Positions 12,655 to 22,599 are shown, numbered from the stretch's first letter. The stretch is 64,000 nucleotides of DNA from Pseudoduganella lurida (GCF_007830455.1 NZ_VLLB01000001.1:682001-746000); one strand, 5' to 3'. Notes: a model not told the origin generated them from the sequence alone. A program made the numbers and translations.

Positions 12655-12683
12655 ACGTGTCCCGGTGCCAGGCACCAGGACAC
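12655..12683. repeat. Palindromic repeat after the GH2 gene
   Basis: An imperfect dyad reads GTGTCCCGGTGCC then AGGCACCAGGACAC, matching the repeats at 8036-8140. It would fold into a strong hairpin between two convergent genes, but has no U tract, so it may act as a weak terminator or be a REP-like element. Confidence 0.65.
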
Positions 12684-12718
12684 CGGCGGCAGCGTGGACC
12701 GGCGCGGGGCGCCGCAGC

Positions 12719-13054
12719 CTAGGAACGCTGCGCCGGCTGCTCGCCCTGCCCTTCGGTCTTCGGCCGGAATTCCTGCGGGCTCATTCTCATGCGGCCGCGC
12801 CGGTCACCCATCAGGTCGCGCAGCTCGCGGATCGCGATGCCACTCGCTTCGTGCATGCGCAGCAGGATCGTGGCGCCGACCGGCAGGCGGCCGTGCCGGA
12901 TCTTGCTCAGCACGGGCGGTGCCACTTCCAGCGCGCGCGACAGCGCCGCGTCATTCTTGGCGCCCAGCCGTTCGGCCAGGGCATCGAGCAGCCGGCCCGG
13001 ATTGTAGGCCTCGTCGATCCCTGCCGCTTCATCGTTATTGTGCATGTGGTTCAT
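12719..13054 (-). CDS. Small helix-turn-helix (XRE-like) protein
   Basis: A 111-residue protein starting at ATG 13054, with AGGAG nine bases upstream. Residues about 20-80 look like a Cro/C1-type helix-turn-helix (LLDALAERLGAKNDAALSRAL, then PPVLSKIRHGRLPVG as the likely recognition region). The C-terminus is basic and Arg/Met-rich, with no dimerisation or peptidase domain. It stands alone, convergent with the GH2 gene. It may be an orphan repressor; no target can be named. Confidence 0.75.
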   Translation of the reverse strand: MNHMHNNDEAAGIDEAYNPGRLLDALAERLGAKNDAALSRALEVAPPVLSKIRHGRLPVGATILLRMHEASGIAIRELRDLMGDRRGRMRMSPQEFRPKTEGQGEQPAQRS

Positions 13055-13352
13055 CTGAGTTCTCCTAGTGATCTGCTACCTTGCCGATATGCAGGCGGTG
13101 CAACAACAAATCAACCGCCACAAGATGAATTTTCAACATTTTTCCATAACAATTGCATACGGACGATTTTAACAATTGCGCCGGCCGGGGGGCGCCTGCC
13201 AGAGTTGTATTCGTTACATCGTCCTTATCACCTTTGCCACCTGTTGATGTGCAATTGAACGTTACCGTACGGAAATTTGCGTTACAATCTCACGCTTCGC
13301 GCAGTCATTCATCGCGCCCGCAGTAGCCGCCTTCCCTGTACCAGGAGTCCTG
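13055..13352. other. AT-richer divergent promoter region
   Basis: About 300 bases of lower GC between the HTH gene and the PhnD-like gene. It holds several T-rich runs and a TACAAT hexamer at about 13284 that could be the -10 of the PhnD-like operon. An 8-base palindrome CCGTACGG lies at about 13265. No coding frame seen. Confidence 0.4.
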
Positions 13353-14270
13353 ATGTATCCGTTACCCCGTGCCGCCCGCCTCCGGCAAGCGGCCTGCCCG
13401 TCTGCGCCGCCCCCGACCGCCGCGTTCCACCGCGTGGCGCGCCTGATACGTGCGGGTGCGGTCTGCGCGGGCCTGCTCGCAGGGGCGGCCGCCGCCGCCG
13501 CGCCCACGTACCAGTTCTCGCCCGTGAACCAGTACAACGTGCAGGTCACGGCCAGCTTCTGGAATCCCATCATGGAATATGTGTCGCAGAAAAGCGGCGT
13601 CACGCTGCGCCTGAAGATCGGCCGCACGTCCGCCGATACGACCTCGTTCGTGCTGGCCCAGGAAGTCGATTTCGCCTTCTCCAACCACCTGTTCTCGCCG
13701 GAGCGCGAGCGCATGGGCTGGCGCGTGCTGGCCCGTCGCGACGCGCCGCCGGTGCGTTCGCAGCTCGTGACGCTGGCCGACTCGCCCGTGAAGAACGTGG
13801 CGCAACTGGCCGGTGGCGACGTGGCGTTCCCCGGTCCGGAAGCGCTGGTCGCCTACAAGGTCAGCTACGCCGAACTGCTGCGGCGCGACGTGCCCGTCAA
13901 CGTGGTCTTTGCCGGCAACATGGACGGCGCCTTCGCGCAGCTCGAAAGCGGCAAGGCGCGCGCGGTCGGCGCCAATTCGCAGCTGGCCGAGGCCTACGCA
14001 GCGCGTACCGGCCGGCCGCTGCGCGTGCTGTGGCAGTCCGCCCCGTTCAATGACCTGGCGCTGATGGTCTCGCGCCGCGTCCCGGCGGCCCAGGCCGATG
14101 CCGTGGCGCGGGCCTTCCTGGGCATGGCCACCGATCCGCGCGGCCGCCGCATCCTCGACGAAGCGGCCGCGCTGATCAAGATGGCGCCGTTCACCTTCGT
14201 GCCCGCGAAGGAAGGCGACTACGACGCCTACCGCGACTTCTACAGCCGCGCGCCGGCACGCCTGCGCTGA
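13353..14270 (+). CDS. PhnD-like phosphate/phosphonate-type substrate-binding protein
   Basis: A 305-residue exported binding protein starting at ATG 13353 with CAGGAG upstream. After an unusually long basic leader and signal segment (about 20-50), it has the PhnD-type bilobed fold sequence: NVQVTASFWNPIMEYVSQKSG, DFAFSNHLFSPE, VAYKVSYAELLRRDV, FAGNMDGAFAQLESGKARAVG. There is no ABC permease or ATPase next to it. Its stop overlaps the start of the GGDEF/EAL protein by one base, so it probably acts as a periplasmic sensor partner of that protein rather than in transport. This is an inference from gene order; the ligand is unknown. Confidence 0.85.
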   Translation: MYPLPRAARLRQAACPSAPPPTAAFHRVARLIRAGAVCAGLLAGAAAAAAPTYQFSPVNQYNVQVTASFWNPIMEYVSQKSGVTLRLKIGRTSADTTSFVLAQEVDFAFSNHLFSPERERMGWRVLARRDAPPVRSQLVTLADSPVKNVAQLAGGDVAFPGPEALVAYKVSYAELLRRDVPVNVVFAGNMDGAFAQLESGKARAVGANSQLAEAYAARTGRPLRVLWQSAPFNDLALMVSRRVPAAQADAVARAFLGMATDPRGRRILDEAAALIKMAPFTFVPAKEGDYDAYRDFYSRAPARLR

Positions 14271-17029
14271 TGGACGTCCTGCGCCGCCTGGTACCGCGCA
14301 CGCTGTGGGGCCGCATGCTGGCCCTGTACAGCGTCACCGTGGTGTGCTTCCTCGTGCTGGGGCTGGGTACCTATTACCGCCTGCAGTTCCTGCGCGAGAT
14401 CGAGGAGGTGCAGGACATGGCCGGCATGCTGGCGGAGGTGGCGTCGCAGGCCGTCGAGGAAAGCGTCGTCATCGGCGACTACGACACGGTGCAGCGCACG
14501 CTGGCGAAAACCCTGCACAACTCGCCGCTGCGCGCCGCCGCGTTCATCGACATGGGCGGCAATACGCTGCGCATTGCCGATCCGCGCGAGATGGGCGACC
14601 AGCCACCGCAGTTCATCGTCGACATGGTGGCACAACGGTTGTACGACGTGAACCGGCCGATCTCGGTCGGCGGCCACGATTACGGCGTGATGCGCTTCAC
14701 CTTCGACGAGGCGGCCATCGCGGCACGCCTGTGGCACCTGCTGCGCGACGCGGCCGGCCTGGCCTGCGCCTGCCTGGTGCTGTCGCTGTTCGCGATGCAG
14801 TACCTGCTGAGCCGCTGGCTGCGCCAGCTGACCCGCCTGCAGAGCGTGGAGGCGGACCTGTCCGCCGGCGTGGCCGATGCGGCGGCAAGGCCGGGCGATG
14901 CGCCACTGGAGATCGAGCAGGCGATGCGCGCCGTCGACCGCATCACGCACAGCATCCGCAGCCAGTTCGACCAGCGCATCGACACGCTGATCGATTCGCT
15001 CATCCAGCACAAGAACGCGCTGGACGAAGCCTGCAATGTCTGCGAGCTCGATCCGGCCGGCCGCATCGTTTCCGTCAACGAGCGCTACGTGGCCGCTTCC
15101 GGCTACAGCCGCGAGGAACTGCTGGCCATGTCGATCGACGAGATCGGCGAAGTGCTGGTGCCACTGCGCCAGGGCGTGGCCGGCGCCGCCGTCAGGACGG
15201 GCGAAGTACGCCTGACGGACCGCACCGGCCAGGCCCACTGGCGGCGCCGCACGCTGGTGCCGATCTTCGATGCGGCGCGCGCGGTGGAAAAATACATCTG
15301 CATCGAGATCGACATCACGGACCGGCGCCGCAGCGAGCAGCTGGCGCTGGCGCACGCGCGCAAGCACGAGCAGGCCGCCGCCTTCGCCCGCTTCGCGCTG
15401 ACGGAGACCGATCACGACACGCTGTGCAAGCTGCTGGTGCGCGCCGCCGCGGTCGGCCTGCAAGCCGACTGTGCCGCCCTGCTCCGCCATGATGCGTCGG
15501 GCAACCGCTGCGTGGCCGCCTGGTATCCGGGCGAACCGGGCGGCGGGGTGTCGACCGACGAGCCGCTCGGCCATGCCGAACGCATGGCCGTGGCGCTGCG
15601 CTGGGGCGACGTGCCGGGCACGCTGGCCGTCTACGGCCATGTGCCGAACGCGTTTACCGACGAGGACCGCCATTTCCTCGACAGCCTGGCCGCCGCCTTC
15701 GCCAATGCCGCCGAGCGCCACCACAGCAGCAACCGGCTGCGCTATCTGGCCACGCACGATCCGCTGACGTCATTGCCGAACCGCGCCGCCTTCGGCGAGC
15801 AGCTGGAACGGGCCGTCGTGCCGGGCGGCGCCATGCAGCTGCTGCTGATCGACCTGGATCACTTCAAGAACATCAACGACACCCTCGGCCATGCGGCCGG
15901 CGATGCGCTGCTGGTGGAAGCCGCGTGCCGCCTGCGTGCCGCCGTGCCGGAGGGCGCGTTCGTGGCGCGGCTCGGCGGCGACGAATTCGCCGTGATCTGC
16001 CCCGCCGGCCTGGACGACGCCACCGTCGATGCCTGCGCCGAACGGCTGGTGGAAAGCCTGCGCCGCCCGTTCGCACTGGACCGGAACGAGGTGTTCATCG
16101 CCGCCAGCATCGGCATTGCCGCCAGCCCGCGCGACGGCACGGTCGCACAGGACCTGGTGCGCAATGCCGACACGGCGATGTACGGCGCCAAGCAGGCGGG
16201 CCGCAATCGCAGCTGCCGCTTCCAGGCCGCGATGAACGAACGCGTGGCGCGGCGCATGTCGCTCGAATCGCGGCTGCGCGGTGCGCTGGGCCGCGGCGAA
16301 TTCGCGCTGGCCTACCAGCCGAAGCAGGACATCGCGACCGGACGGCTGACCGGCTTCGAGGCGCTGCTGCGCTGGTCCGGCGCAGAAGGTCCGGTACCGC
16401 CGGACGTGTTCGTGCCGATCCTGGAGGACAGCGGCCTGATCCTGCCGGTCGGCGCCTGGGTCATCGATACCGTGTGCATGCAGATCCGCGCCTGGGGCGA
16501 CGCCGGCATGCCGCGCGTGCCGGTCGCGATCAACCTGTCGGCGCGCCAGTTCCAGCAGGAGAACCTGGTCGACGTGATCCTGGCCGCGGCCGACGGCGCC
16601 GGCATCAGCCCGGCCGCACTGGAATTCGAGCTCACCGAGTCGATGCTGATGACCGATCCGGCGGCGGCCGAGGCGGCGATGCACCGGCTGAAGGCGGCCG
16701 GCATCGGCCTGTCGATCGACGATTTCGGCACCGGCTATTCCAGCCTCTCCTACCTGAAGCGCTTCCCGCTCGATGCCTTGAAAATCGACCGCGCCTTCGT
16801 GCGGGACCTGCCGGGCGATTCCGAGGACCTGGCCATCACGCGTGCCGTGATCGCACTGGCGCACAGCCTGAACCTGCGCACCATCGCCGAGGGCGTCGAG
16901 GATGAAACGCAGCTGGCGTCGCTGCGCGAGAACGGCTGCGACGAGATCCAGGGCTACCTTTACGGCCGGCCGATGGCGGCGGCGGATTGCCTGAAGCGTT
17001 TCGGTCCGCTCATGGAGATGGCGGTCTGA
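14270..17029 (+). CDS. Membrane sensor with PAS, GAF, GGDEF and EAL domains
   Basis: A 919-residue c-di-GMP enzyme. Two membrane segments (about 18-38 and 155-180) flank a periplasmic domain. They are followed by a helical linker, PAS (about 245-360), GAF-like (about 370-490), GGDEF and EAL domains. The GGDEF site is intact (G569-F573), as are the EAL signature (E697-A698-L699) and the downstream ELTES, DDFGTGYSS and KIDRAF motifs. It could therefore both make and degrade c-di-GMP. Start at ATG 14270 overlaps the PhnD-like gene stop, indicating translational coupling with that periplasmic binding protein, which may deliver the signal. Confidence 0.93.
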   Translation: MDVLRRLVPRTLWGRMLALYSVTVVCFLVLGLGTYYRLQFLREIEEVQDMAGMLAEVASQAVEESVVIGDYDTVQRTLAKTLHNSPLRAAAFIDMGGNTLRIADPREMGDQPPQFIVDMVAQRLYDVNRPISVGGHDYGVMRFTFDEAAIAARLWHLLRDAAGLACACLVLSLFAMQYLLSRWLRQLTRLQSVEADLSAGVADAAARPGDAPLEIEQAMRAVDRITHSIRSQFDQRIDTLIDSLIQHKNALDEACNVCELDPAGRIVSVNERYVAASGYSREELLAMSIDEIGEVLVPLRQGVAGAAVRTGEVRLTDRTGQAHWRRRTLVPIFDAARAVEKYICIEIDITDRRRSEQLALAHARKHEQAAAFARFALTETDHDTLCKLLVRAAAVGLQADCAALLRHDASGNRCVAAWYPGEPGGGVSTDEPLGHAERMAVALRWGDVPGTLAVYGHVPNAFTDEDRHFLDSLAAAFANAAERHHSSNRLRYLATHDPLTSLPNRAAFGEQLERAVVPGGAMQLLLIDLDHFKNINDTLGHAAGDALLVEAACRLRAAVPEGAFVARLGGDEFAVICPAGLDDATVDACAERLVESLRRPFALDRNEVFIAASIGIAASPRDGTVAQDLVRNADTAMYGAKQAGRNRSCRFQAAMNERVARRMSLESRLRGALGRGEFALAYQPKQDIATGRLTGFEALLRWSGAEGPVPPDVFVPILEDSGLILPVGAWVIDTVCMQIRAWGDAGMPRVPVAINLSARQFQQENLVDVILAAADGAGISPAALEFELTESMLMTDPAAAEAAMHRLKAAGIGLSIDDFGTGYSSLSYLKRFPLDALKIDRAFVRDLPGDSEDLAITRAVIALAHSLNLRTIAEGVEDETQLASLRENGCDEIQGYLYGRPMAAADCLKRFGPLMEMAV

Positions 17030-17100
17030 TCGGGCATGCCATGCCGCCCGGGATCCGGTGGGGTGGTCGGCACCTCGGCCACCGTTGACGGGATCGGCCG

Positions 17101-17784
17101 CTAGAACAGCGCGGCCTGCAAGGTCACGGCCTGCGGCATGGGGTCCGGCGCCGCCCACAGGACGGCTGCATCCGGCAGCGCGAGCAGCTGGCGTGCCGCG
17201 GCATGCGAGCGGCAACCCAGCCACGCATCGAAATCGCCGGGCGCCACCGGCACCAGCGCGCGCTTTTCGTCACCCGGGCGGTGGAAGCGCGCCAGCAGCG
17301 GATGCGCATCGGCATTGACGGTCAGCTGGGTGAACGAACCGGTGCGGCGGCCATCCGGCGCCTGCCAGGCACGCCAGAGCCCCGCCACGGCCAGCGGCGC
17401 CCCGTCCGCGCGGCCGATGGCCCAGCGCTCGCTCCTGCCCGTGCTGGCAACTCCCTCGTAATTCGGTTCGTACCAGCGTTCCATCGGGATCAGGCAGAAG
17501 CGGAAGGCGGCCCACGCGTCGCGGAAGCTGGCCAGCGTGCCGGCCGTTTCGCTGCGCGCATTCATCGTCGAAAAGCCGCGCGTGCCGGGCGGGAAGCGGT
17601 GCTGCGGCACCATGCCGTAGCTCGCCACGAGGCCACGACGGGTGCCGTCGGCCGTCGCGACGATGATCGGCGCCGCATAGTCCTGCCAGATTTCCGGCTC
17701 CCATTCGCCGGCCGGCATCGCCTCCGTGGCGATGCCGAAAGAAGCCAGGCTGTCACGCCTGACGGTCACGTAATTGACGCACAT
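17101..17784 (-). CDS. SOS response-associated peptidase (SRAP, YedK/HMCES family)
   Basis: A 227-residue SRAP domain protein. The family forms a covalent thiazolidine crosslink between Cys2 and abasic sites in single-stranded DNA. Cys2 is present (start MCVNY rather than the common MCGRF), as are NARSET in the middle and a His in RFHRPGDEKRALVPV. Length fits the family. The gene stands alone. No SOS box was identified upstream. Confidence 0.92.
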   Translation of the reverse strand: MCVNYVTVRRDSLASFGIATEAMPAGEWEPEIWQDYAAPIIVATADGTRRGLVASYGMVPQHRFPPGTRGFSTMNARSETAGTLASFRDAWAAFRFCLIPMERWYEPNYEGVASTGRSERWAIGRADGAPLAVAGLWRAWQAPDGRRTGSFTQLTVNADAHPLLARFHRPGDEKRALVPVAPGDFDAWLGCRSHAAARQLLALPDAAVLWAAPDPMPQAVTLQAALF

Positions 17785-17867
17785 GGATCCTCCGCAGCGC
17801 GCATGGTAGCAGGCCGACAGCGGCGGTGCCCGCCAAGGGAGCGTCGCCCAGGGGATCGTGTTGCAGC

Positions 17868-18119
17868 TTATTGCAGGTCGCGGCGCTGCAGGGCGCGGGC
17901 GACCTGGACGAGGATGGTCCTGGCCAGGGGATTGTTGTGGTGTTCGGCGCTGGAGGCCTCGGCGAGAAGGCGCGCGGCGGCACGCGGATTGGCATCCGGC
18001 GAGACGGCCTGCAGCAGCTGTCCGACAAGATCGCAGGCCTGCAGTACATCGTCGATGCCGACCGTTTCCAGGCCGAGCGTGTAGGGCGGCGCACTGCCGC
18101 AGGTGTGTGATTTGTTCAT
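17868..18119 (-). CDS. Small conserved-looking protein of unknown function
   Basis: An 83-residue frame starting at ATG 18119 with GAGGA seven bases upstream. It is helical and lacks a signal peptide or membrane segment. Two Leu/Ala-rich helices (DVLQACDLVGQLLQAV, ARTILVQVARALQRR) flank a short Ala/Glu/His linker. The stretch upstream of this ATG is open but not protein-like. I do not recognise the family. The good ribosome site and codon use support a real gene. Confidence 0.55.
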   Translation of the reverse strand: MNKSHTCGSAPPYTLGLETVGIDDVLQACDLVGQLLQAVSPDANPRAAARLLAEASSAEHHNNPLARTILVQVARALQRRDLQ

Positions 18120-18278
18120 GGTGGATTCCTCGCCACCATTACACCGCGGATGAGAGCCGCCCGCCGTCAGCACACGTGCCGGGCGCGTGTCAGCCTATGC
18201 CTCATGTCGACCAATGTTATCGGCAAGGCACTTACTACCGGTTGGTTCTTCGTAGCAACGGATACATGGTGCCGACGC

Positions 18279-19118
18279 CTAGGGCACCAGGCGATCCTGG
18301 CCCGCATAACAGACGAACTGCTCGCCCCGCGCGAAGGCCACCAGCACCATCCCCGCCCCTTCCGCCATCCGCACCGCGGCCGCGGTGGGCGCCGAGACGC
18401 CGACGATGGCAAAGGCGCCCGCCATCGCGGCCTTCTGCACCATCTCGACGCTGACACGGCTGGTGACGAGCGCAAAACCGTCCCCCTCGCGCAGGTCCGG
18501 CTGGCGCGCCAGCGCGCCCACGACCTTGTCCAGCGCATTGTGGCGGCCGACATCCTCGCGCGCCACCTTCAGGGTGCCGTCCGCATCGCACCACGCCGCG
18601 GCGTGCGTCGCGCCGGTGACCCTGTTGAGAGCCTGCCGGGCGGGCAAGGCGGCCAGCGCACCCCGGATTGCCGCGCCGGTCAGGACCTGCGTGCCGGCCT
18701 GCGGGGGCAAGGCGCGGTAGACCTGGTCCAGGCTGTCCACCCCGCACAGGCCGCAGCCCGTGCGGCCCGCCAGCGAGCGGCGGCGCTCCTTCAGCGCCAC
18801 GAAGGCCCGGCTGGCCACTTCCAGCTGCACGGCCACCCCGCCGTTGACCGCCTCGATGTCGATGCCGTAGCACTCGCCGGCATGGTCGATCAGGCCTTCC
18901 GTCAGCGAAAATCCCAGCGCGAAATCCTCCAGGTCCGCCGGCGTGGCCATCATCACCGCGTGCGAGATGCCGTTGTAGACCAGCGCCACCGGCACCTCCT
19001 CGGCCAGCGAATCCCCGGTGTGCGCCGCCACGCCCGCTTTCACGCGCAGCACCTCATGCCGCGCGGCGGGCTCGGGAAGTGGATGGTCGGGGACGATGGG
19101 GCAGGTATCGGCAGTCAT
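18279..19118 (-). CDS. fdhD: FdhD, sulfurtransferase for formate dehydrogenase maturation
   Basis: A 279-residue FdhD. The family carries sulfur from IscS to the molybdenum cofactor of formate dehydrogenase and is required for its activity. The active-site CGLCG is present (TGCGLCGVDSL), and the body matches the family (RVKAGVAAHTGDSLAEEVPVAL, LTEGLIDH, LVTSRVSVEMVQKAA). I use ATG 19118, which gives the usual length near 277; the frame is open to 19220, but that extension runs into intergenic palindromic repeats. The gene is divergent from the fdnGHI operon, its obvious target. Confidence 0.94.
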   Translation of the reverse strand: MTADTCPIVPDHPLPEPAARHEVLRVKAGVAAHTGDSLAEEVPVALVYNGISHAVMMATPADLEDFALGFSLTEGLIDHAGECYGIDIEAVNGGVAVQLEVASRAFVALKERRRSLAGRTGCGLCGVDSLDQVYRALPPQAGTQVLTGAAIRGALAALPARQALNRVTGATHAAAWCDADGTLKVAREDVGRHNALDKVVGALARQPDLREGDGFALVTSRVSVEMVQKAAMAGAFAIVGVSAPTAAAVRMAEGAGMVLVAFARGEQFVCYAGQDRLVP

Positions 19119-19169
19119 CCCGCGATGATGCCACATCACCGCCCGCAACGTGGCCGCCGCCAACGGCAC

Positions 19170-19214
19170 AGCTCGTGTCCACTTCGGGGTCAGACCCCGA
19201 CACGGACACGAGCT
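19170..19214. repeat. Palindromic repeat, GGGGTCAGACCCC core
   Basis: AGCTCGTGTCC and GGACACGAGCT form arms around an inner perfect palindrome GGGGTCAGACCCC. A related copy in opposite core orientation lies at 19272-19313. Confidence 0.75.
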
Positions 19215-19271
19215 CAACAATCACGCAGCATCGCCAGGTGGCTTTGCCCGATTCGCACTCACTGACTGCTC

Positions 19272-19313
19272 AGCTCGTGTCCATGTCGGGGTCTGACCCC
19301 ACGGTGGACACGG
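19272..19313. repeat. Palindromic repeat, GGGGTCTGACCCC core
   Basis: The element begins AGCTCGTGTCC as in the copy at 19170, has core GGGGTCTGACCCC, and ends GTGGACACG. It forms a pair with that copy. Confidence 0.7.
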
Positions 19314-19501
19314 GCCCGGCTGTTGGCAGTCTTGTATTAGACATCTCTTGTATGACACGGTTCGCTGATTTATTGCTAACGAACTGTTTTAAATTTGCCG
19401 CATTTCATAAGGGATAGTACGTAGTCCCGCACTTGTTCCTGCAGCACCGGAAGTTTCCTGCGAAAATACCCAGTGGCGGTGACACCATCAGTCGCCCGAA
19501 G

Positions 19502-19517
19502 TTATAAATCCTTATAA
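19502..19517. promoter_or_regulatory. TTATAA dyad just upstream of fdnG
   Basis: Two TTATAA hexamers separated by four bases end nine bases before the fdnG ATG, next to the AAAGGA ribosome site. It could be a regulator site or part of a promoter. The function is uncertain. Confidence 0.25.
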
Positions 19518-19526
19518 AGGAATCGT

Positions 19527-22500
19527 ATGAACCAGATGTCACGGCGCCAGTTCCTCAAGGTGACCGGCGCGACCATCGCGGGTTCGAGTATCGCGGCGCT
19601 CGGGTTTGCGCCGGCTACGGCCATGGCCGAAGTCCGGCAGTACAAGCTCGCGCGCACGACCGAAACCCGGAACACCTGCCCCTACTGCTCCGTCGGTTGC
19701 GGCATCCTGATGTATGGCCTGGGCGACGGCGCGAAGAACGCGGCGGCCAGCATCATCCACATCGAAGGCGACGCCGATCACCCCGTTAACCGCGGCACGC
19801 TGTGCCCGAAGGGGAACAGCCTGATCGACTTCATCCACTCGCCGAACCGCATGAAGGAACCGGAATACCGGGAACCGGGCGGCACGGAATGGAAGAAGAT
19901 CTCCTGGGACGACGCGCTCGACCGCATCGCCAAGCTGATGAAGGCCGACCGCGATGCGAACTTCATCGAGAAGAACGCCGACGGCAAGACGGTCAACCGC
20001 TGGCTGTCCACCGGCTTCCTGGCTGCCTCGGCCGCCAGCAACGAAGTCGGCTACCTGACCCACAAGACTGTCCGCAGTCTGGGGATGCTCGCATTCGATA
20101 ACCAGGCGCGTGTTTGACACGGTCCGACGGTGGCAGGTCTTGCCCCGACGTTTGGCCGTGGAGCGATGACGAATCACTGGGTCGACATTAAAAATGCCGA
20201 TGTGATTCTGGTTATGGGCGGCAATGCCGCCGAAGCGCACCCGTGTGGTTTCAAGTGGGTCACCGAAGCGAAAGCCCATAACAAGGCGAAGCTGATCGTG
20301 GTGGACCCGCGGTTTACCCGTACTGCGTCCGTGGCGGACTACTATGTTGCCACGCGTACCGGCGCGGACATCGTGTTCCTGGGCGCGATCGCGAACTACC
20401 TGATCACGAACGACAAGATCCAGCATGAATACGTCCTGAACTACACGGACATGTCCTTCATCGTGCGCGAAGACTTCGCGTTCGACGACGGCATCTTCAC
20501 CGGTTACGACGCCACTGCCGGCAAGTACACCGACAAGAGCAGCTGGAACTACGAGATGGGCGAAGACGGCTATGCCAAGGTCGATCCGACCCTGCAGCAC
20601 CCGCGCTGCGTCTACCAGCTGTTCAAGAAGCACTACTCGCGCTACACGCCCGAGATGGTCACCCGCGTCTGCGGCGTGTCTTCCGAGCAGTTCCACAAGG
20701 TCGCCGAGACGCTCGCGTCGACGGCCGTGCCCGGTCGCGCCGGTACCATCCTGTACGCACTGGGCTGGACGCACCATTCCACCGGCGCGCAGACGCTGCG
20801 CATGGGCGCCCTCGTCCAGCTGCTGCTGGGCAATATCGGTATCGCGGGCGGCGGCATGAACGCACTGCGCGGCCACTCGAACATCCAGGGCCTGACCGAC
20901 CTGGGCCTGATGTCGAACCTGCTGCCGGGCTACATGACGCTGCCGTTCGATGCCGAACAGGACTTCGACAAGTTCATCGAAGCGCGTGCACCGAAGCCAC
21001 TGCGGCCGAACCAGCTTTCCTACTGGAGCAACTACAAGAAGTTCCACGTGAGCTTCATGCGCACCTGGTGGGGCGACGCGGCAACGCAGGAAAACAACTT
21101 CGCGTTCGACTACCTGCCGAAGCTGGACAAGCCGTACGACCTGCTGCAGACGCTCGAGCTGATGCATCAAGGGAAGATGAACGGCTACGTCTGCCAGGGC
21201 TTCAACGTGCTGGCCTCCGCCCCGAACAAGCAGAAGACCATCGAGGCGCTGTCGAAGCTGAAGTTCCTCGTCATCATGGATCCGCTGGCCATCGAAACGG
21301 GCGAATTCTGGAAGCCGCACGGCGAATTCAACGACGTCGATCCGACCAAGATCCAGACCGAAGTGTTCCGCCTGCCGACGACCGTGTTCGCCGAAGAGCG
21401 CGGTTCGCTGGTGAGCTCGTCCCGCGTGCTGCAGTGGCACTGGCAGGGCGCCGAGCCGCCGGGCCAGGCCCGTAGCGACCTGGAGATCATGTCCGGCCTG
21501 TGGCTGCGCCTGCGCAAGATGTACCAGACCGAAGGCGGCAAGTTCCCCGACCCGATCCTGAACCTGACGTGGCCGTACGCCCGTCCGGACAGCCCGACGC
21601 CCGAAGAAATCGCCATGGAATTCAACGGCAAGGCGCTGCAGGAGATCTCGGATCCGAAAGATCCGACCAAGGTGCTGCTGAAGAAGGGCGAACAGCTGGC
21701 CAGCTTCTCGCAACTGCGTGACGACGGTTCCACGGCTTCGGGCTGCTGGATCTTCGCCGGCAGCTGGACGGCCGCGGGCAACCAGATGGGCCGCCGCGAC
21801 AACTCCGACCCGACCGGCATCGGCAACACGCTGGGCTGGGCCTGGGCATGGCCGGCCAACCGCCGCGTGCTGTACAACCGTGCCTCCTGCGACACGAAAG
21901 GCAAACCGTTCGACCCGACGCGCAAGCTGGTGGGCTGGAACGGCACCACGTGGAGCGGTGCCGACGTGCCGGACTTCAAGCTGGACGAAGACCCGGCCAA
22001 CGGCATGAACCCGTTCATCATGAATGCCGAAGGCGTGGCGCGTTTCTTCGCCCGCGGCCAGATGAACGAGGGTCCGTTCCCCGAGCACTACGAGCCGTTC
22101 GAGAATCCGTTGGGCTACAACCCGATGCATCCGAAGAACAAGGCAGCGACCTCGAACCCGGGTGCGCGGATCTTCCCGAACGACCGGGCCCAGCTCGGCA
22201 CGCACGTGGACTTCCCGCATGTGGCGACGACCTACCGCCTGACCGAGCACTTCCACTTCTGGACCAAGCACGCAAGGCTCAACGCCATCGCGCAGCCGGA
22301 ACAGTTCGTGGAAATCGGCGAGGGACTGGCGAAGGAAATCGGCGTGATCGCCGGCGACAAGGTCAAGGTGTCCTCGAAACGCGGCCACATCATCGCCAAG
22401 GCGGTGGTGACGAAGCGGATCAAGACGCTGACCATCGAAGGCAAGCCGACGCACACGGTGGGCATCCCCCTGCACTTCGGTTTCAAAGGCCAGACGAAGC

Positions 22501-22598
22501 CTGGCTATCTCACCAATACGCTGACCCCGGCGGTGGGCGACGGCAACTCGCAGACCCCCGAGTTCAAGTCGTTCCAGGTGAAAGTGGAGAAGGCATAA
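19527..22598 (+). CDS. fdnG: Formate dehydrogenase-N/O type alpha subunit, selenocysteine-containing
   Basis: The 1,023-residue catalytic subunit of a membrane-bound, periplasm-facing formate dehydrogenase. It oxidises formate at a Mo/W-bis-MGD centre. The reading frame contains UGA at 20115-20117 (residue 197), read as selenocysteine. The context ARV-Sec-HGPTVAG is the family active site, and the frame continues unbroken to 22598. A twin-arginine signal (SRRQFLK) opens the protein, and cysteines in CPYCSVGC plus a later GTLCPKG bind a [4Fe-4S] cluster. Good AAAGGA site before ATG 19527. Operon with fdnH (one-base gap) and fdnI. A UGA-unaware gene finder would split it into two frames. The name fdoG would be equally fair. 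Confidence 0.96.
20115..20150 (+). promoter_or_regulatory. Selenocysteine UGA codon and bacterial SECIS hairpin
   Basis: The UGA codon at 20115-20117 is followed about 18 bases later by an apical hairpin: GGCA (20132-20135), loop GGTCT, TGCC (20141-20144). CGACGG and CCGACG-type segments extend the stem below. The AGGUCU loop is the SelB-contact sequence known from E. coli fdhF. The spacing also fits bacterial SECIS elements, so local UGA decoding is strongly supported. Confidence 0.85.
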
Positions 22599-22599
22599 C

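Larger units (their letters stand above)
19119..19526. other. Divergent region between fdhD and fdnG with two palindromic repeats
   Basis: About 400 bases with two REP-like palindromes (19170-19214 and 19272-19313), then a lower-GC stretch leading to fdnG. A TTATAA-ATCC-TTATAA dyad lies at 19502-19517 and AAAGGA precedes the fdnG start. No clear NarL, FNR or sigma-54 site was recognised, and no gene is seen. Confidence 0.5.

Noticed and set aside
12655..12683. Intrinsic terminator after GH2
   Set aside because: The hairpin is strong but has no T tract and matches a repeat family, so it is annotated as a repeat.
20115..20130. Apparent stop or frameshift making fdnG a pseudogene
   Set aside because: The frame is unbroken apart from UGA at the known selenocysteine position, with a SECIS hairpin and nearby selA, selB and selC.
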